Shown one piece after another: positions 1-11,786 of a DNA stretch of 64,000 nt. The position numbers and the translations under genes were made by a program. Location of the stretch: contig JAKGHH010000002.1 in assembly GCA_022828595.1 (NCBI GenBank), forward strand, positions 87,636,076 to 87,700,075. Direction: 5' to 3'. This DNA is from Nelumbo lutea (taxonomy: Eukaryota; Streptophyta; Magnoliopsida; Proteales; Nelumbonaceae). Under the pieces are notes generated by a model. That model did not search any database, had not been told where the DNA came from, and was given only the letters and a program-made list of their open reading frames with translations. How positions within the stretch are numbered: position 1 is the first letter of the stretch; every line of letters begins with the position of its first letter.

Positions 1-1910
1 GTATCTCATCTTGCTATGTCCAAATTAAGAGGACAAAATTAAAGGACCATATAAGAAAAATAAAAGGAACATAGATGAAAAGATAATTGACGATGAAAGA
101 AAGGGAAGAAAAGTTGTCTTTCTTTGGCGTTTTATTGATGCCATGGGATAAGGTTATGGTCGTCTACAATGCCAAAAAGTGCAGCTTTCATGGTTGCTTT
201 GCGTTGTATTAAATGCCCTAATTACAACGTTAGCTGAAATTTTTTATAGGAGGGATTTGATGTTTGCCAGAAGTTTCAGTCTTTCAAGCCGGCTCTACCA
301 GCTCAAGTCTTTTTTTTTTTTTTTTTTTATTGAAATTCTCAATTCTTCCATTGTATTTGTATTCTTTCCGTGCAACGTTTTAATTATCTTGTCATTGACC
401 AACCATTGATCCCATACTAATACTCGTTGATTCAAACATAAGGTTGGAAAGTGTCGAAAGGGTGTATTGACCTGACCTGACCCATTGACATCACCAATTA
501 GGTGTTAGGTTGGGTCAGGTCAAGTTGACTTGACCTGCACCATGTTCAGTAGACCTTAAGCAAACCTGACCCATTGGCATCACCAAGTCTGCTCTGTTTT
601 TTCTTACAATCTGCATTCAAAATATGGTTGAATAGATAACTAGATTATCCATATAGAAAGCATACCTTCTAAAATTTTGCTTCCTTCAGGATGTAAAACA
701 GTTACAACAGCAAGGGAAAAACCAGTCAGTTTCAAGCTATTTGCATCATGAATCTAATTTCTATATCCATCCTTCAACAGGTAGCTGATAAAGATGAAAA
801 ATGATTTTTCTTTAGCTATACTTGTATTTGTTGAGTGGACACTATATATGACCTGTATTTGTTGAGTGCAGGCACCATATGCCGTGGTTTAGCTGATAAA
901 GTATCGTTGAATGCCAACTGAGGCAGCAAGTATTCCTCTTTAGAAACTTTAATCTATCTATAGTGAGGACATCTTTCCAAAAACGTTTCCACAGAAACAT
1001 CCACAATTGTGCTTGAAGGAAAGAGTTGAAGTAGAAGCTATTCATCCCATGATCCATCCAAACAAAACAATTTTTTTTACCTTTGTTATAGTGGAGTTGT
1101 GAGTGGTAGAAACTGACCTTTGTGGATATCCCCCATAAAGAGAAGAGACCCAAGGGTCTTCAAATAAAACGATTTGACTTCCATATTTGATTTGCCATTT
1201 GAACAAGGTTTTATAAATTTTGTTATTTTAAAACCATTTTCCTCCACTAATGTATCTAGGCTTTGGAGTTTGATTAAAAACGGATCTATGTCTTAGGTAC
1301 TTTGCTTTTACTTCTTGAACCCATAATTTATTTGGTTCATTTAAGACCTGCCAAACCTATTTTGCAAATAGGGCTTGATTCATTTGAAATAATCTTTCAA
1401 ATTGTCTATATTTGATACTTCTTTTTATTTTGATAAAGTAAGATAAACTTTTATAAGAAAAGATAATAGTACACCAAGACACCTAACCAAGCTCCAAGCT
1501 AAGGAGCACTACATGAAAACTGATTTTTAATAAATTTTAATTCCTTCTTATAGGTTACAATATAAGATTAACTATTGTCTACAATTTAGCATAGAAAGGA
1601 TGTAAGTCCAACTACTCATATTTTCTGCTAAAATTATGTATTTTCTATTTTAATATAATGTGGACTGCCATGGGATTTTTGAACCATATAGTGCTGTAAT
1701 ATATTACTATTTGACTAACGATTGAGGGTTACATTTTCCCTACTAGTTTATTTGATTATGTATGGAAATCTAGTAGGTTAATGCCACGCTTGAATTCTCA
1801 AGCTGAACATGAAGTCATGAACCATCTTGTAATAGTGTTACTCTTCTTTTGAAGGATCAATAGGAAATTTTATTAAAATTGGAAAAGAAAGCTCGGAAGA
1901 ATGGTTGTAA
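1..1910. other. Unassigned AT-rich sequence
   Basis: No convincing gene or transposon is visible. Short open frames on both strands have no recognisable domain. The stretch contains a T-run at 310-328, a short direct repeat of a motif reading CTGACCCATTG near 475-495 and 565-588, and a perfect palindrome at 516-537. It ends at the CCAAT target duplication of the adjoining copia element. Confidence 0.6.
516..537. repeat. 22-bp palindrome
   Basis: CAGGTCAAGT, a TG spacer and ACTTGACCTG form a perfect inverted repeat with 10-bp arms. It lies among several TTGACCTG/CAGGTCAA-like words. No function is assigned. Confidence 0.6.
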
Positions 1911-1915
1911 CCAAT

Positions 1916-2743
1916 TGTTGGGGAAAATGGGGTCATTGTAACTTTGGAAGAGAAGCTCTGAGGCGCGTCTGAAGACACTGTCTTTAGAAAGTTATTTGCG
2001 CCCACTCAGTTTTACTGAGTTTGCTGTTGGGTTACAAGCAAATTTGTTCCCAGGATACAACAGAGCCTTGGGCGAGAATCAGCAACCAGCAAAGTTGAAG
2101 AGTCTCCAAAGAAACCTTATGTTAGATTGTAGCAGACCGAACTAAGAGAGAGAGAGAGTGAATTTCGAAATTGTGTATTTTGGAGTCTGATTCATGCTCC
2201 TTAAATAATTTGTGAAGAGGTATGAGGAAAAGGTAGGTGCTGGTTTAGAGAAGGCACCTTGAACAGTTACAATTTCAAACATTGTGACTGTTTAAAAAGT
2301 TGTTAACAGTTGGTGACTGTTAACTTTGAATTGTGCCTTTTGATCACACCCGATCGAATCGTGACCGTTGATCTCATCAACAGTGATCAACAGTCATCAA
2401 TGCACCAAAACCAGAGCCGCCCATCGCGAGCCACGCGGGTGCGCGCAAAGTGCGAGCAAAGTGCGCCTCATTGCGCCACACACACGCGTGCACACGCGTG
2501 CGTGAGCGTTATGCGGTATCGAATCCCTATACTCTCCTCTACTAATTCTAAGGAGTGTAAATCAACTCCTATTGAAATACTGAAAACAAACATTGTAATT
2601 ATCCAATGTGGGACAAGTTCAAAACTGAGTTTTTTTTGTAAGAGAAAAACTTATTTTTCAACCAAGTGTGCAGGTGCAATTTCTCATGTAATTGGCCAAT
2701 CAAACCCATTGGATTTAATCTCTTATGAGATAAAAATCCAACT
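1916..2743 (-). repeat. Copia-A 3' LTR
   Basis: This copy pairs with 7215-7995. It starts TGTTGGGGAAAATGGGGTCA and shares long stretches with its partner. On the minus strand a TATA-like TATTTAAG lies near 2196-2205. The right terminus reads AACT rather than AACA, so the element-start TG seems mutated in this copy. The LTR also contains GC-rich dinucleotide-like words (CACACACGCGTG) near 2475-2500. Confidence 0.93.
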
Positions 2744-3290
2744 ATCCCCCACATTGATTGATCAATTACATAGTTCTCTCTCAATCCAAACTACTATGAC
2801 ACAGTTATGCATACAAAAGGTGTTTATCAACTTAAACCTCTTGTTAGTATAGTTATCTCAAAGCCTTGTCAAAGTTATTGGTGGTAAAACCTTAAACCAA
2901 CTACTCTCAAGACAGACCGGAGACACCTATACACATAAAAATGTTCAGTCTCTACAAGAGTTTCAAATTTTGCTTAGCACTGTTATGGCCATGTGCTTAT
3001 TTCCTAGTTTCATGAATAATCCCGAGAGCAAACCCAAACCTTCATGAGAAGCGACACCACTTCTATGTTTACATAGGTGAAGTTCCACCGTGTGCTCCGT
3101 TATTTGACACATTTCAGAACTTCATTAAGAGTTTATCTCAACCTCTCATCATAACGGACAACACTGTTTATGTTGTGATGGGAAATTTCTCAATATCAGT
3201 GCTAACAGTCACATTGTTGTAACTTGTTGTTACTCATTAAACCCAATACTGATGGCTTTTCAATTCAGGTTGGGTTACCATTACAGGTGA
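2744..3290 (-). other. Copia-A polypurine tract and 3' untranslated region
   Basis: On the minus strand a purine tract reading GTGGGGGATA abuts the 3' LTR at about 2744-2752. This is the expected plus-strand primer position for an LTR element. The remaining 530 bp between it and the end of RNase H have no recognisable ORF. Confidence 0.8.
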
Positions 3291-6200
3291 CTAAGTAAAG
3301 GGTTTTAATCTCATCTCTTTGGTTGTCATACTTACCAATTCTCTGGCTAAACCGTTGGTAAGAGGATCAACCAAGTTTTTACTTGACCTCACATAGGTTA
3401 TAGTGATTACTCCATCTTGAATCAATTGCCTAATAAATTCATGTCTCAGACTTATATGTCTGGACTTACCATTGTAGGTACCACTGTAGGCCCTTGACAG
3501 AGTTGCCTCATTATCACAGTAAATGGAAATTGGAGGCATAGGACTAGGCCAAAGTTTTATATCCAATAATAAATTCCTAATCCATTCAGCCTCTTTTCCA
3601 ATAGCCGTTAAGGCTATGAATTTAGATTCCATGGTCGAGTGAGATATACAAGTTTGTCTCTTGGATGCCCAAGAGATCGCACCCCCACCAAGGACAAAAA
3701 TCCATCCAGATATGGACTTGTTATCTCCATTACCGGTAATCCAACTTGCATCAGTGTACCCTTCTAGTACAGCTGGATAATCACAATAAAACAAGCCAAG
3801 TTCCAAGGTTCTCTTGAGATACCCAAGAACTCTCCCAACTGCCTTCCAGTGCTCTGCACCGGGATTACTTGTAAACCGACTGAGTTTACTTACTGCAAAT
3901 GCAATATCAGGTTTGGTACAAAGTATAGCATACAACAAGCTCCCTACTGCACTAGCATACTCAAGTTGTGCAATTGCTCTACCAGTATTTTCTACTAGTT
4001 TTATACTAGAATCATATCGCGTGTTATATTCTTTAAACCCTAAATGCTTAAATTTCTCAGTACTTTCTCAATGTAATGTGATTGGCTTAATGCATAGTCC
4101 CTACTATGCTTTTTAACTTTTATTCCCAAGATGGTATCTACTTCTCCTAAATCTTTCATCTTGAAAACAGAGGATAAGTAGTTTTTAGTTTCATTTATGC
4201 CACCCATATTTGTACCTACAATAAGCATATCATCCACATAAAGACACACATTTACTCCATAATTTTCAATGAATTTTGAGTAGATGCATCTATCAGCACT
4301 ATTATGTTTAAAACCAAAAGCTAGAATGCAAGAATCAAATTTCTCATGCCACTGTTTAGGTGCTTGTTTTAATCCATATAGTGATTTAATCAGTTCACAG
4401 ACTTTTTTCTTGTTTCCAGGAAGAACAAATCCTTCTGGTTGTTCCATGTAAACCTCTTCATTTAAATCACCATTTAAGAAAGTAGTTTTAACATCCATTT
4501 GGTGAACAGATAAGTGATAAATGGATGCTAATGCTATAAGTGTTCTAATAGAAGTTATTCTAGCCACTGGTGCATAGGTATCAAAGTAATCAATCCCTTC
4601 CTTTTGACTAAATCCTTTGGCTACCAATCTAGACTTAAAAGTTTGCACAATTCCATCAGTGTTGTATTTTCTTCTAAACACCCATTTACATTTTATTGGT
4701 TTTGATCATGAAGGCAGATCTACTAGTACCCATGTGTTATTTGACATTATTGAATCCATTTCATCATTTATAGCTTCCTTCCAAAAGGTAGCATCTCTAG
4801 AGATCATGGCCTCACTATAGGTTTTTGGATCATTTTCAATGTTTAGGACAATGGGTATTTTATTTAAAATCTTCTCTCTATCAGCCTCAACCAAAAATAC
4901 AATTGACTGAGTAGAGATAAAATCTGCACCTAAGTGTTTCTCTGTTGTTTGTCTTTGACTTCTTCTAAGTCCTATTTTAGGTGTTATAGTTGTGTCATTT
5001 CTTCTTTCAGTCTCATTATTATCTGAGCTTGTCATTTTCTGTGGATTCATTTTCTGCAGGTTCAGAACACAGTTCAACATCTTTAGTTTCAATTATTATG
5101 TTGGACTCTAAGTCTAGAAGCCTATAGGCCTTGCTATGTTCTGCATATCCAACAAACATACTTTTCTTAGCTTTAAGTCCTAATTTGGTTCTTTTAGGAT
5201 CTGGAACTCTATAATATGCTAAGCACCCCCACACTTTTAGATATGTTAAATTAGGTTTTCTTCCTATCCATTATTCATATGGGCATTTGTTATTAACTCT
5301 AGAAACAATTCTGTTATGTAAATGGCAGGCTGTTAGGAGTGCTTCCCCCCACAGGTTTAAGGGTGCATTAGCTTTTAACAACATACAGTTTATCATTTCT
5401 GTAATTGTTCTATTTTTCCTTTCAGCCAGGCCATTCTGCTGAGGGGTATAGGGAGTAGAACACTGATGTATTATTCCAAATTCTTCACAGAAAGAATTAA
5501 ACTCATTTTTAAAGTATTCAACACCCCTATCACTTCTAAGGATTTTAATTTTCTTTTCTAGCTGATTTTCAACTTCAGTCTTATATAATTTAAACATGTC
5601 AAAGGCTTAATCCTTAGTTCTCATAAGGTAGACATAGGTGTACCTAGAAAAGTCATCTATAAATGTTATGAAGTATCTCTTGCCTCCTCTACTTAATAAA
5701 CCATTGAGTTCACAGATGTCATAATGGATTAGTTCTAGAAGTTGAGAATTTCTCTCAACACTAGGGAAAGGTTTCTTAGCCATTTTAGATTTTACACATA
5801 TTTCACATTTTTTAGTTGATTCATTACTGTAAGCAATTATACCTAGTTTGCTCATGTTCTTTATGGATTTAAAATTCAAGTGTGCTAATCTATCATGCCA
5901 TAAAGAGAAAGAATCAACAATATAAGCAGAAATTTTTCCTTCATTAATACTTAATTTGAACATACTATTACAACCATATCCCTTTCCAACAAACATCCCA
6001 TTCTTGGATATGATTAGTTTGTCGGATTCAAAGACAACTTTGAATCCCCTTTTACAAGCAAGATTTACTGAGACCAAGTTCTTTCTAATGTCAGGAACAT
6101 GGAGAACATTGAGGAGAGTTAGTGTCTTTCCGGAGGTGAAGTTCAACTCTATGCTGCCTCTTTCAGCAACTTTGGCACATGTTTGGTTTCTCATTTGTAT

Positions 6201-7193
6201 CTCCTGGCCATCAGTCACTTCTTCATATGTCTTGAATAATGACTTGTCCTTACAAACATGGACTGTGGCGCCTGAATCAAACCACCACCCAGAAGACGAT
6301 TCTACCATGTTGACTTCAGTAATCATGGCCACGAGATTGTCTTCTACCATATTTGTAGACTTGGTTCCGCCTTTCTGACGTTGGCAGACTCGGGCATAAT
6401 GCCCCTTCTTTCCACAAACATAGCATGATCATTTCTTATTGTTGATTTTTTTGAAGTTCCCATCATTCTTCTTTACTTGTAATGCAGGGTTAGTCTTCTT
6501 CGATCTATTTTTCACAAAATTTACCTTAGAGTTTAGCATACCGGTCAGGGTCTTATCCCTATTGTCTCTAATTCGAGATTCTTCTTCAATACGAAGGTGT
6601 TGCTAGATTTTCTCCAAGGTAAGTTCTTCAGCTTTGTGCAAAAGCTTCTTCCTGTAATCCTTCCAAGAGGGTGGAAGTTTGGCAATGATTGTTCCCACTT
6701 GGAAAGATTAAGGAAGAATGATGTTAAGGGATCGAATTTTATTGACTATCACCTATAATTCATGAACTTGCTCCAGTATAGGTTTATGGTCGCTCATGGT
6801 GAAGTCAAAGTATTCTGCAATAAGATACTTATTTGTACCTGCTTCTCGCACCTTGTATTTGAATTCCAGGGCCTTCCAGATTTCTTTTGGAGATGTAAGT
6901 TCCTTGTAGAAGTTGTAGAGCTGGTCTGATAAGGCATTCAGTATGTGTCCTCGGCACAAAAGTGAGTCCTCTTCCCGTTTTGCTCTTTCATTCTTTAGTT
7001 TCTCAGAGTCTTTGTTAGTGGGTTCAGGAAGTGATTGCAGATTCGGGTCCAACAGATAGTATAGCTTCAGTGTGGTCAGAAAGAAGATCATCTTGTCTTG
7101 CCATCAGCTGAAATTTGTTCCATCGAACTAGTCTAGTCGAACAAGATCTTGGTTCATCATCTTGATCGAAGTCATGCTTGCTTCTGCCTCCAT
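3291..7193 (-). pseudogene. Copia-A gag-pol polyprotein (inactivated)
   Basis: The frame starts at an ATG at 7193, about 20 bp inside the 5' LTR. Copia-type gag (UBN2-like) covers 6753-7193, followed by a CX2CX4HX4C zinc knuckle (CYVCGKKGHYARVC) near 6385-6425. A protease-like DSGATVH motif is near 6270. The pre-integrase HHCC zone includes WHDRLAHLNF and CEICVKSK. Integrase carries FIDDFSRY, SDRGVEY and an E in GLAERKNRT (5271-5750). Reverse transcriptase (4040-4700) has LVAKGFSQKEGIDY, QMDVKTTFLNGDL and an intact LYVDD. RNase H (3291-3938) has TDASW and CDNEATL and ends at a stop at 3291. Isolated in-frame stops occur near 5600, 5270, 4700 and 6430, and the frame shifts near 5020-5090 and 3940-4040. 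The frame is otherwise well kept, which suggests decay by point mutation. Confidence 0.93.
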
Positions 7194-7198
7194 TGTAG

Positions 7199-7214
7199 GA
7201 TAATGCTCTAAAAT
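7199..7214 (-). other. Copia-A primer-binding site (degenerate)
   Basis: On the minus strand the bases immediately after the 5' LTR read ATTTTAGAGCATTATCC. Copia elements usually have a tRNA-iMet complement of the TGGTATCAGAGC type here. Only the AGAGC part is recognisable, so the site is diverged or uses a shortened match. Confidence 0.55.
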
Positions 7215-7995
7215 TGTTGGGGAAAATGGGGTCACTGTAACTTTGGAGGAGAAGCTCTGAGGCGTGTCTGAAGACACTGTCTTTAGAACGTTATTTGCCC
7301 CCACTCAGTTTTACTGAGTTTGCTGTTGGGTTACAGGCAAATTCGTTCCCAGGATACAACAGAGCCTTGGGCGAGAATCTGCAACCACAAAGTTGAAGAG
7401 TCCGCAAAGAAACCTTCTGTTAGACTGTAGCAGACCGGACTGAGAGAGAGAGATAGTGAATTTTGAAATTGTGTATTTTGGAGTCTGATTCATGCTCCTT
7501 AAATAATTTGTGAAGAGGTATGAGGAAAAGGTAGGTGCTGGTTTAGAGAAGGCACCTTGAACAGTCACAATGTTTGGTGACTGTTAATTTTGAATTGTGC
7601 CTCTTGATCACACCCGATCAAATCGTAACCGTTGATCTCATCGATGGTGATCAACGGTGATCAACGCGTTAAAATCAGAGCCGCCCATCACGAGTCACGT
7701 GGGTGCGAGCAAAGTGCGAGCAAAATGCACCTCATTGCGCCACACATGCGTGCGCACGCGTTGCACAATATCAAATCCCCATACTCTCCTCTACTAACTC
7801 TAAGGAGTGTAAACCAGCTCCTATTGAAATACTGAAAACAAACCTTGTAATTATCCAATGTGGGACAAGTTCAAAACTGGTTTTTTTTTGTAAGAGAAAA
7901 ACTGATTTTTCAACCAAATGTGCAAGTGCAATTTCTCATGTAATTGACCAATCAAACCCATTGGATTTAATCTCTTATGAGATTAAAATCCAACA
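7215..7995 (-). repeat. Copia-A 5' LTR
   Basis: This LTR matches 1916-2743 with scattered substitutions and a few indels. It keeps proper TG...CA-type ends (TGTTGG at left, CCAACA at right on the plus strand) and is followed by CCAAT, the target duplication. Confidence 0.93.
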
Positions 7996-8086
7996 CCAAT
8001 TACTTAACAAAATACACTGAAAATGACTAATGATTATAGAGAGTCAACTATAGGGTATTCTTAGAAATTCTCTATAAGATCCGACT

Positions 8087-8530
8087 TTACTACAAAAATT
8101 TTGGGCTTTAGCGACATTTTATAAACGTCACAAAATTTGGGACAAACGTTGCGAAAAGTTTTTCGTGGCATTTGTTCCTCTATCACAATTGTGAATCACG
8201 AAAAGCTTTTGTGACATTTATTGACCCCTTTAGTGACATTTTGCAAATGTCACCATTCTTTATAGAAAAATCATTCTAGGGCATATTTGTGTCATATATA
8301 AGATTCTTTTGTGACATTTATTGAACGCCATTTAAAATGGTCTTTGGCGACATTTATTTAAACATCACAAAAAGTCACTACAAAAAATGGTTTTCGATGA
8401 ATCTTGGTGACGCTTGCAAATGTCACTAAAAGTTATAGAAATGTCATTTAAGAGGCTTTTAATTAGTAACATTTAGGATGATTTTTTGTGATGTTTATTA
8501 AATGTTGCTAAAGGGTAGTTTTTTATTTAA
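8087..8530. repeat. CACTA-like terminal and subterminal repeats
   Basis: TACTACAAAAA at 8089 and a clean CACTACAAAAAA at 8376 both resemble plant CACTA termini. Each is followed by many short, oppositely oriented words such as GCGACATTT, AACGTCAC and AAATGTCAC. This is the usual subterminal-repeat pattern of En/Spm elements. No matching opposite terminus was found nearby, so the extent of the element is unknown. Two starts in the same direction 289 bp apart could be two nested copies or an internal duplication. Confidence 0.55.
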
Positions 8531-9690
8531 AAAAATAACCAGCAGTCCATGACTATTGGCACATATCAACATTAATTAAAACATTATATACTCTTAAAAT
8601 TGTGATTTTACCTAACAAATGTATCAAAAGAAATAATAAAAACACTTAATATAAAAAGGGTCCATTTTACAATTATTTCATTACATATGAATACAAATAA
8701 AAACTATATAGACCAATATTATATATGATTTCATTTTCCATAAACTTGCAATCAAGAGAAATGACAAGATGATCCATTGGCAGCACACAACTAGCAAACT
8801 TTTTTTTTGGCTTTCTCCTAGGCCAATTTGCTACCTTTATTCCATAGTTGAAGCATCTTTTATCATTTCTTTATCAAGTGACGCCATGGATGATTCTATT
8901 AGGGCCCAACTGTTAGTTGAAGAGAATCCTAGATGTTGTAGAACATAAATCAACACTACATTTAATTTTTGAAGTCATTTAGGCGGAAAATCAAAGACCA
9001 TAGAGAAGGAAAAATTAAAAGTGTTTATTTTAACTTTGTAGACTGGGATCATACAATAACATCTGTTCTCTTAAAAGGATTTGGGCTATTCATATTATAA
9101 GCTCTAGCTTGTAACAAACTCCAAACTAAATTATTATAAGCATCAGTACTAATCAACTTAAGTCAAATAAAAATAGAAGTTGAAAGAAATGTCAAGGTTA
9201 ATTTATGGCAAAGTTCCTAAAAATTTGTCAACTTTCTCATCTTTTTGAAACTCATTCTTAGCTTTCAGCCAAATCTCATCGTTATAAACGTCTCTAACCA
9301 CCTCATTTTGAGATGACATTGACAAGTGCCTTTTTTGATGGGACCAAACAAGAAATTCAAAGAGAGGGTTATAATCGAAGAAGTCACAATAGGAAATTGT
9401 CAACTGATTTGTGTTATGGTTAATTTAAATGATAGGGTATTAGTTTTTGATGGAGTTTAAGATCTAAGAATTTTATTTTTACGTTAATTTCCTAGGTCTT
9501 AATTAAGGTTTTATTTACCATTTTGAATATCAGATTGGACTCGCTAGTTGACCCATAAACCCAACTTACTCTAGATAAAAGTTAAAATTATCTATTCCTT
9601 ATGGTTTTGAGGTTGAACTACCTAATTAAACTGAGAAATTAAAACCAAGAATCCTTTTTTTTTTTAAAATAAATAACAATTATATTATAA
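8531..9690. other. Unassigned sequence beside CACTA-like repeats
   Basis: AT-rich sequence with no certain gene. A 66-codon minus-strand frame at 9203-9403 has a plausible protein-like composition (charged, followed by a stop) but no family is recognised. An A/T-rich run near 9653-9670 precedes an RCC1-like exon. Confidence 0.5.
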
Positions 9691-9711
9691 GATTTACAGA
9701 GTGCAGCACAA

Positions 9712-9960
9712 ATAATGTACCTCAACTTGGTCAGCACTAGTACCCAACTGGAGCATACAAAGATGGGTAATAGTATGTACCTTAGCTTGGTCAGCACCAC
9801 ACCCAACTGTCCAAACTGATCGATTTCCTACAAACGCATACACAACACCTTGAATTGAAATGCAAATTGTATGCCACAGTCCAACAACAACTCCCTTTAT
9901 TTGGATACCTAAGAGAGATGATACACAAGCTGGACTCAACTCATTATCTGTACTTCCCTG
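9712..9960 (-). pseudogene. RCC1/UVR8-like repeat exon fragment
   Basis: Read on the minus strand, the translation contains GLWHTICISIQGVVYAFVGN followed by a degraded GQLG-type segment and GADQAK. This matches the blade pattern of RCC1-repeat proteins (a conserved WHT/HS, then G.VYA.G.N..GQLG.G). A splice-acceptor-like GTGTGTGCAG precedes the exon at 9961. GT donor-like bases follow GADQAK (near 9783) and again follow a second copy of the motif, QLGTSADQVE (near 9712). A short stretch around GCTGACCAAG...GAGGTACAT therefore seems duplicated about 70 bp apart. Only one repeat is present, and the expected G and Q residues are partly replaced. It is a gene fragment or decayed exon, not an intact gene. 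Confidence 0.6.
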
Positions 9961-10051
9961 CACACACTAGATCAAAAACAACCATAATATTGTAGGGATA
10001 TCTATTTTCTTATTTTGAAATACAAATTCATTTATGGTTTGTCACAATACC

Positions 10052-10508
10052 TCATGTTGTGCGGTCTGGTGCTTCCTGTTGGTGGATAGTTCGAACGTCG
10101 AATTGTATAGGTCATCTAGATAAGCTACAAAAGAAGAAATCAGAGTGTTGGGGTTGCTTGACTCGGGATGGGCAATCTGATGTTTAATTCAACGAATTGG
10201 TATTTGATTGTATGAGAGCTAGAGAACTGGAGAACTACGAGAGCTAAATCGCAAATACCTTTTCTGAGGAGGCAAGCACCCTTATATAGACTGACTGCCA
10301 TAAACTCTACAAAGCGCATTTGAGATCTCTGGCCCATCTGATTTAAAAGCATTTTCATGCTTGTAGATGGAAGCGGCGGAGGTGGTTAAACCTTTACTAA
10401 GTTGGCGAAGGCAAGTTGCCTCCTACGCCATCCTGACGTCGGCCAACCTATTTTCAATCCATCTTGTCAAGGTAGGGCCAAGTATCTACTAGGTTGGCGG
10501 AGAAATAA
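10052..10508 (-). repeat. Gypsy-C LTR, left copy (truncated)
   Basis: This block aligns over most of its length with 23867-24440. Shared words include TATTTGATTGTATGAGAGCT, GAGAGCTAAATCGC, a TATATAG near 10284 and AAACCTTTACTA. It lacks about 140 bp that the right copy has in the middle, and it ends abruptly at about 10508. As the left copy of a minus-strand element it would be the 3' LTR. Identity is clearly lower than between the LTRs of Copia-B1, so this is old. Confidence 0.75.
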
Positions 10509-10899
10509 GTGTCTTTAGAAGTTGTAGGGGTAGTTTTTGTGGCTGCCGGTAAAAACAAATGACTACCACTGAAATTACTTTTACCAGTAGTCGTGATTGC
10601 TGCAAAAAGTTGAACTAACTGTCGCTATAAGTCAAAGACATTGTTTTAGTGGCAGTCGCGATTGCCACTAAATCTATTTTTCTTTCATATAATCCATATT
10701 TATTTTTAAATTATTCCTGTTTTGCTTCTAATAACCTGTTATCTCTACCTTCATCCATAGAATGAAATACGAAAATCAAAACATTAATTAAAAATGAAAT
10801 TTAAAAGTCTATTCTCCATTCAAAACATTTGAATCACAAATCAGTACATCTTAGTTTCAAATTGATAGATTCTTTAATACAAATTTCTTGTTTCCTCCC

Positions 10900-11102
10900 T
10901 CATCTCTTGTCTTTTCCCTGCAAGTATCTCTCCACATTGTCAAGTCCACATGGCTCCTTAACAACAACGCATGGTTGCAGGGATGTCCAACTAAAAGGTT
11001 GAATCAGATTCATTTGAGCTGCACCATTCTTGGCTTCTCTAATAGCTGATCTTGTTGCACAGTGAACAGATACTATTAAAAGTAATGGTGGCTCCTCGGA
11101 AG
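10900..11102 (-). pseudogene. C-terminal exon of an unidentified protein
   Basis: On the minus strand an acceptor-like CTCGTGCAG at 11103 precedes 66 open codons reading SEEPPLLLIVSVHCAT at the start and LDNVERYLQGKDKR before a stop at 10900. The composition, the clean acceptor and the stop position look like a real terminal exon. I cannot name the family with confidence. No partner exon was located to the right. It has the same orientation as the LOG and beta-glucosidase fragments further right. Confidence 0.5.
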
Positions 11103-11786
11103 CTGCACGAGAGTCAAATAACCATTGGTTATTATTAGTCATATTGCTCAACCTGATAAAATATGTATTTGTGCATATTCCACTATTTTTTGTCTTTTTT
11201 TGATGAAATAACTATTACTGTATCCTAATAAGAAAATAAATATGAGCATATGAATCTTGAAATTTATAAGAGAGATAATGCATATCCTCTAGTGATATGG
11301 ACCCAATGCTTGAATTTATCAATTGTTTGTGCAATTTTTACTGGTTGACTTCTATTAAGCTGCAGTTTCACAATTGAAAAAATGGGTTAGCAGTACTATG
11401 GTTTCAATTGTCTTCCCAATAAATGGAACATAGACTGAGTTAAGTTTCTCTATACTGATATTTTCAGATCATTAAGCTAAATAAAGCCATCTTGGTGTTG
11501 TTCTCCTTCAACAGAAGATGTTTTTGAAAACTTATGAAAATTTGACAGAGTTCTTTTAAAATTAGAAGTTTCAATAGTTTGGGGGATCAATTATGTAACT
11601 GTTTAAAAGGAAAAAAAAATTTCCAGAGAGTGATTTGTCACTAACACTTTCTTTGGATGTAAGCTTCAGGGACCTGCTAGAGGAAGGTCAATAAAACATT
11701 AGCCCCAGAAATAGTTGATATTTGACATATTGAATTGACTGGGGGGATACTCTCTAGAAGAAGGTACAGGGTAAAATGGTTGTCCA

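Larger units (their letters stand above)
1916..7995 (-). mobile_element. Copia-A: complete Ty1/copia LTR retrotransposon
   Basis: A full-length element of about 6.1 kb lies in minus orientation. Two LTRs (1916-2743 and 7215-7995) flank a single gag-pol region whose domain order on the minus strand is gag, zinc knuckle, protease, integrase, reverse transcriptase, RNase H. Integrase before RT is diagnostic of Ty1/copia. The plus-strand ends read TGTTGG on the left and CCAACA on the right. The 5-bp sequence CCAAT occurs immediately outside both ends (1911-1915 and 7996-8000) as a perfect target site duplication. The coding region has several stops and frame breaks, so this copy is inactive. The LTRs differ visibly by substitutions and indels, so insertion is not very recent. 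Confidence 0.96.

Noticed and set aside
2310..2852. 180-codon plus-strand frame
   Set aside because: It lies almost wholly inside the Copia-A 3' LTR and runs antisense to the element. A partly similar frame appears in the other LTR (7632-8020), as expected for repeat sequence.
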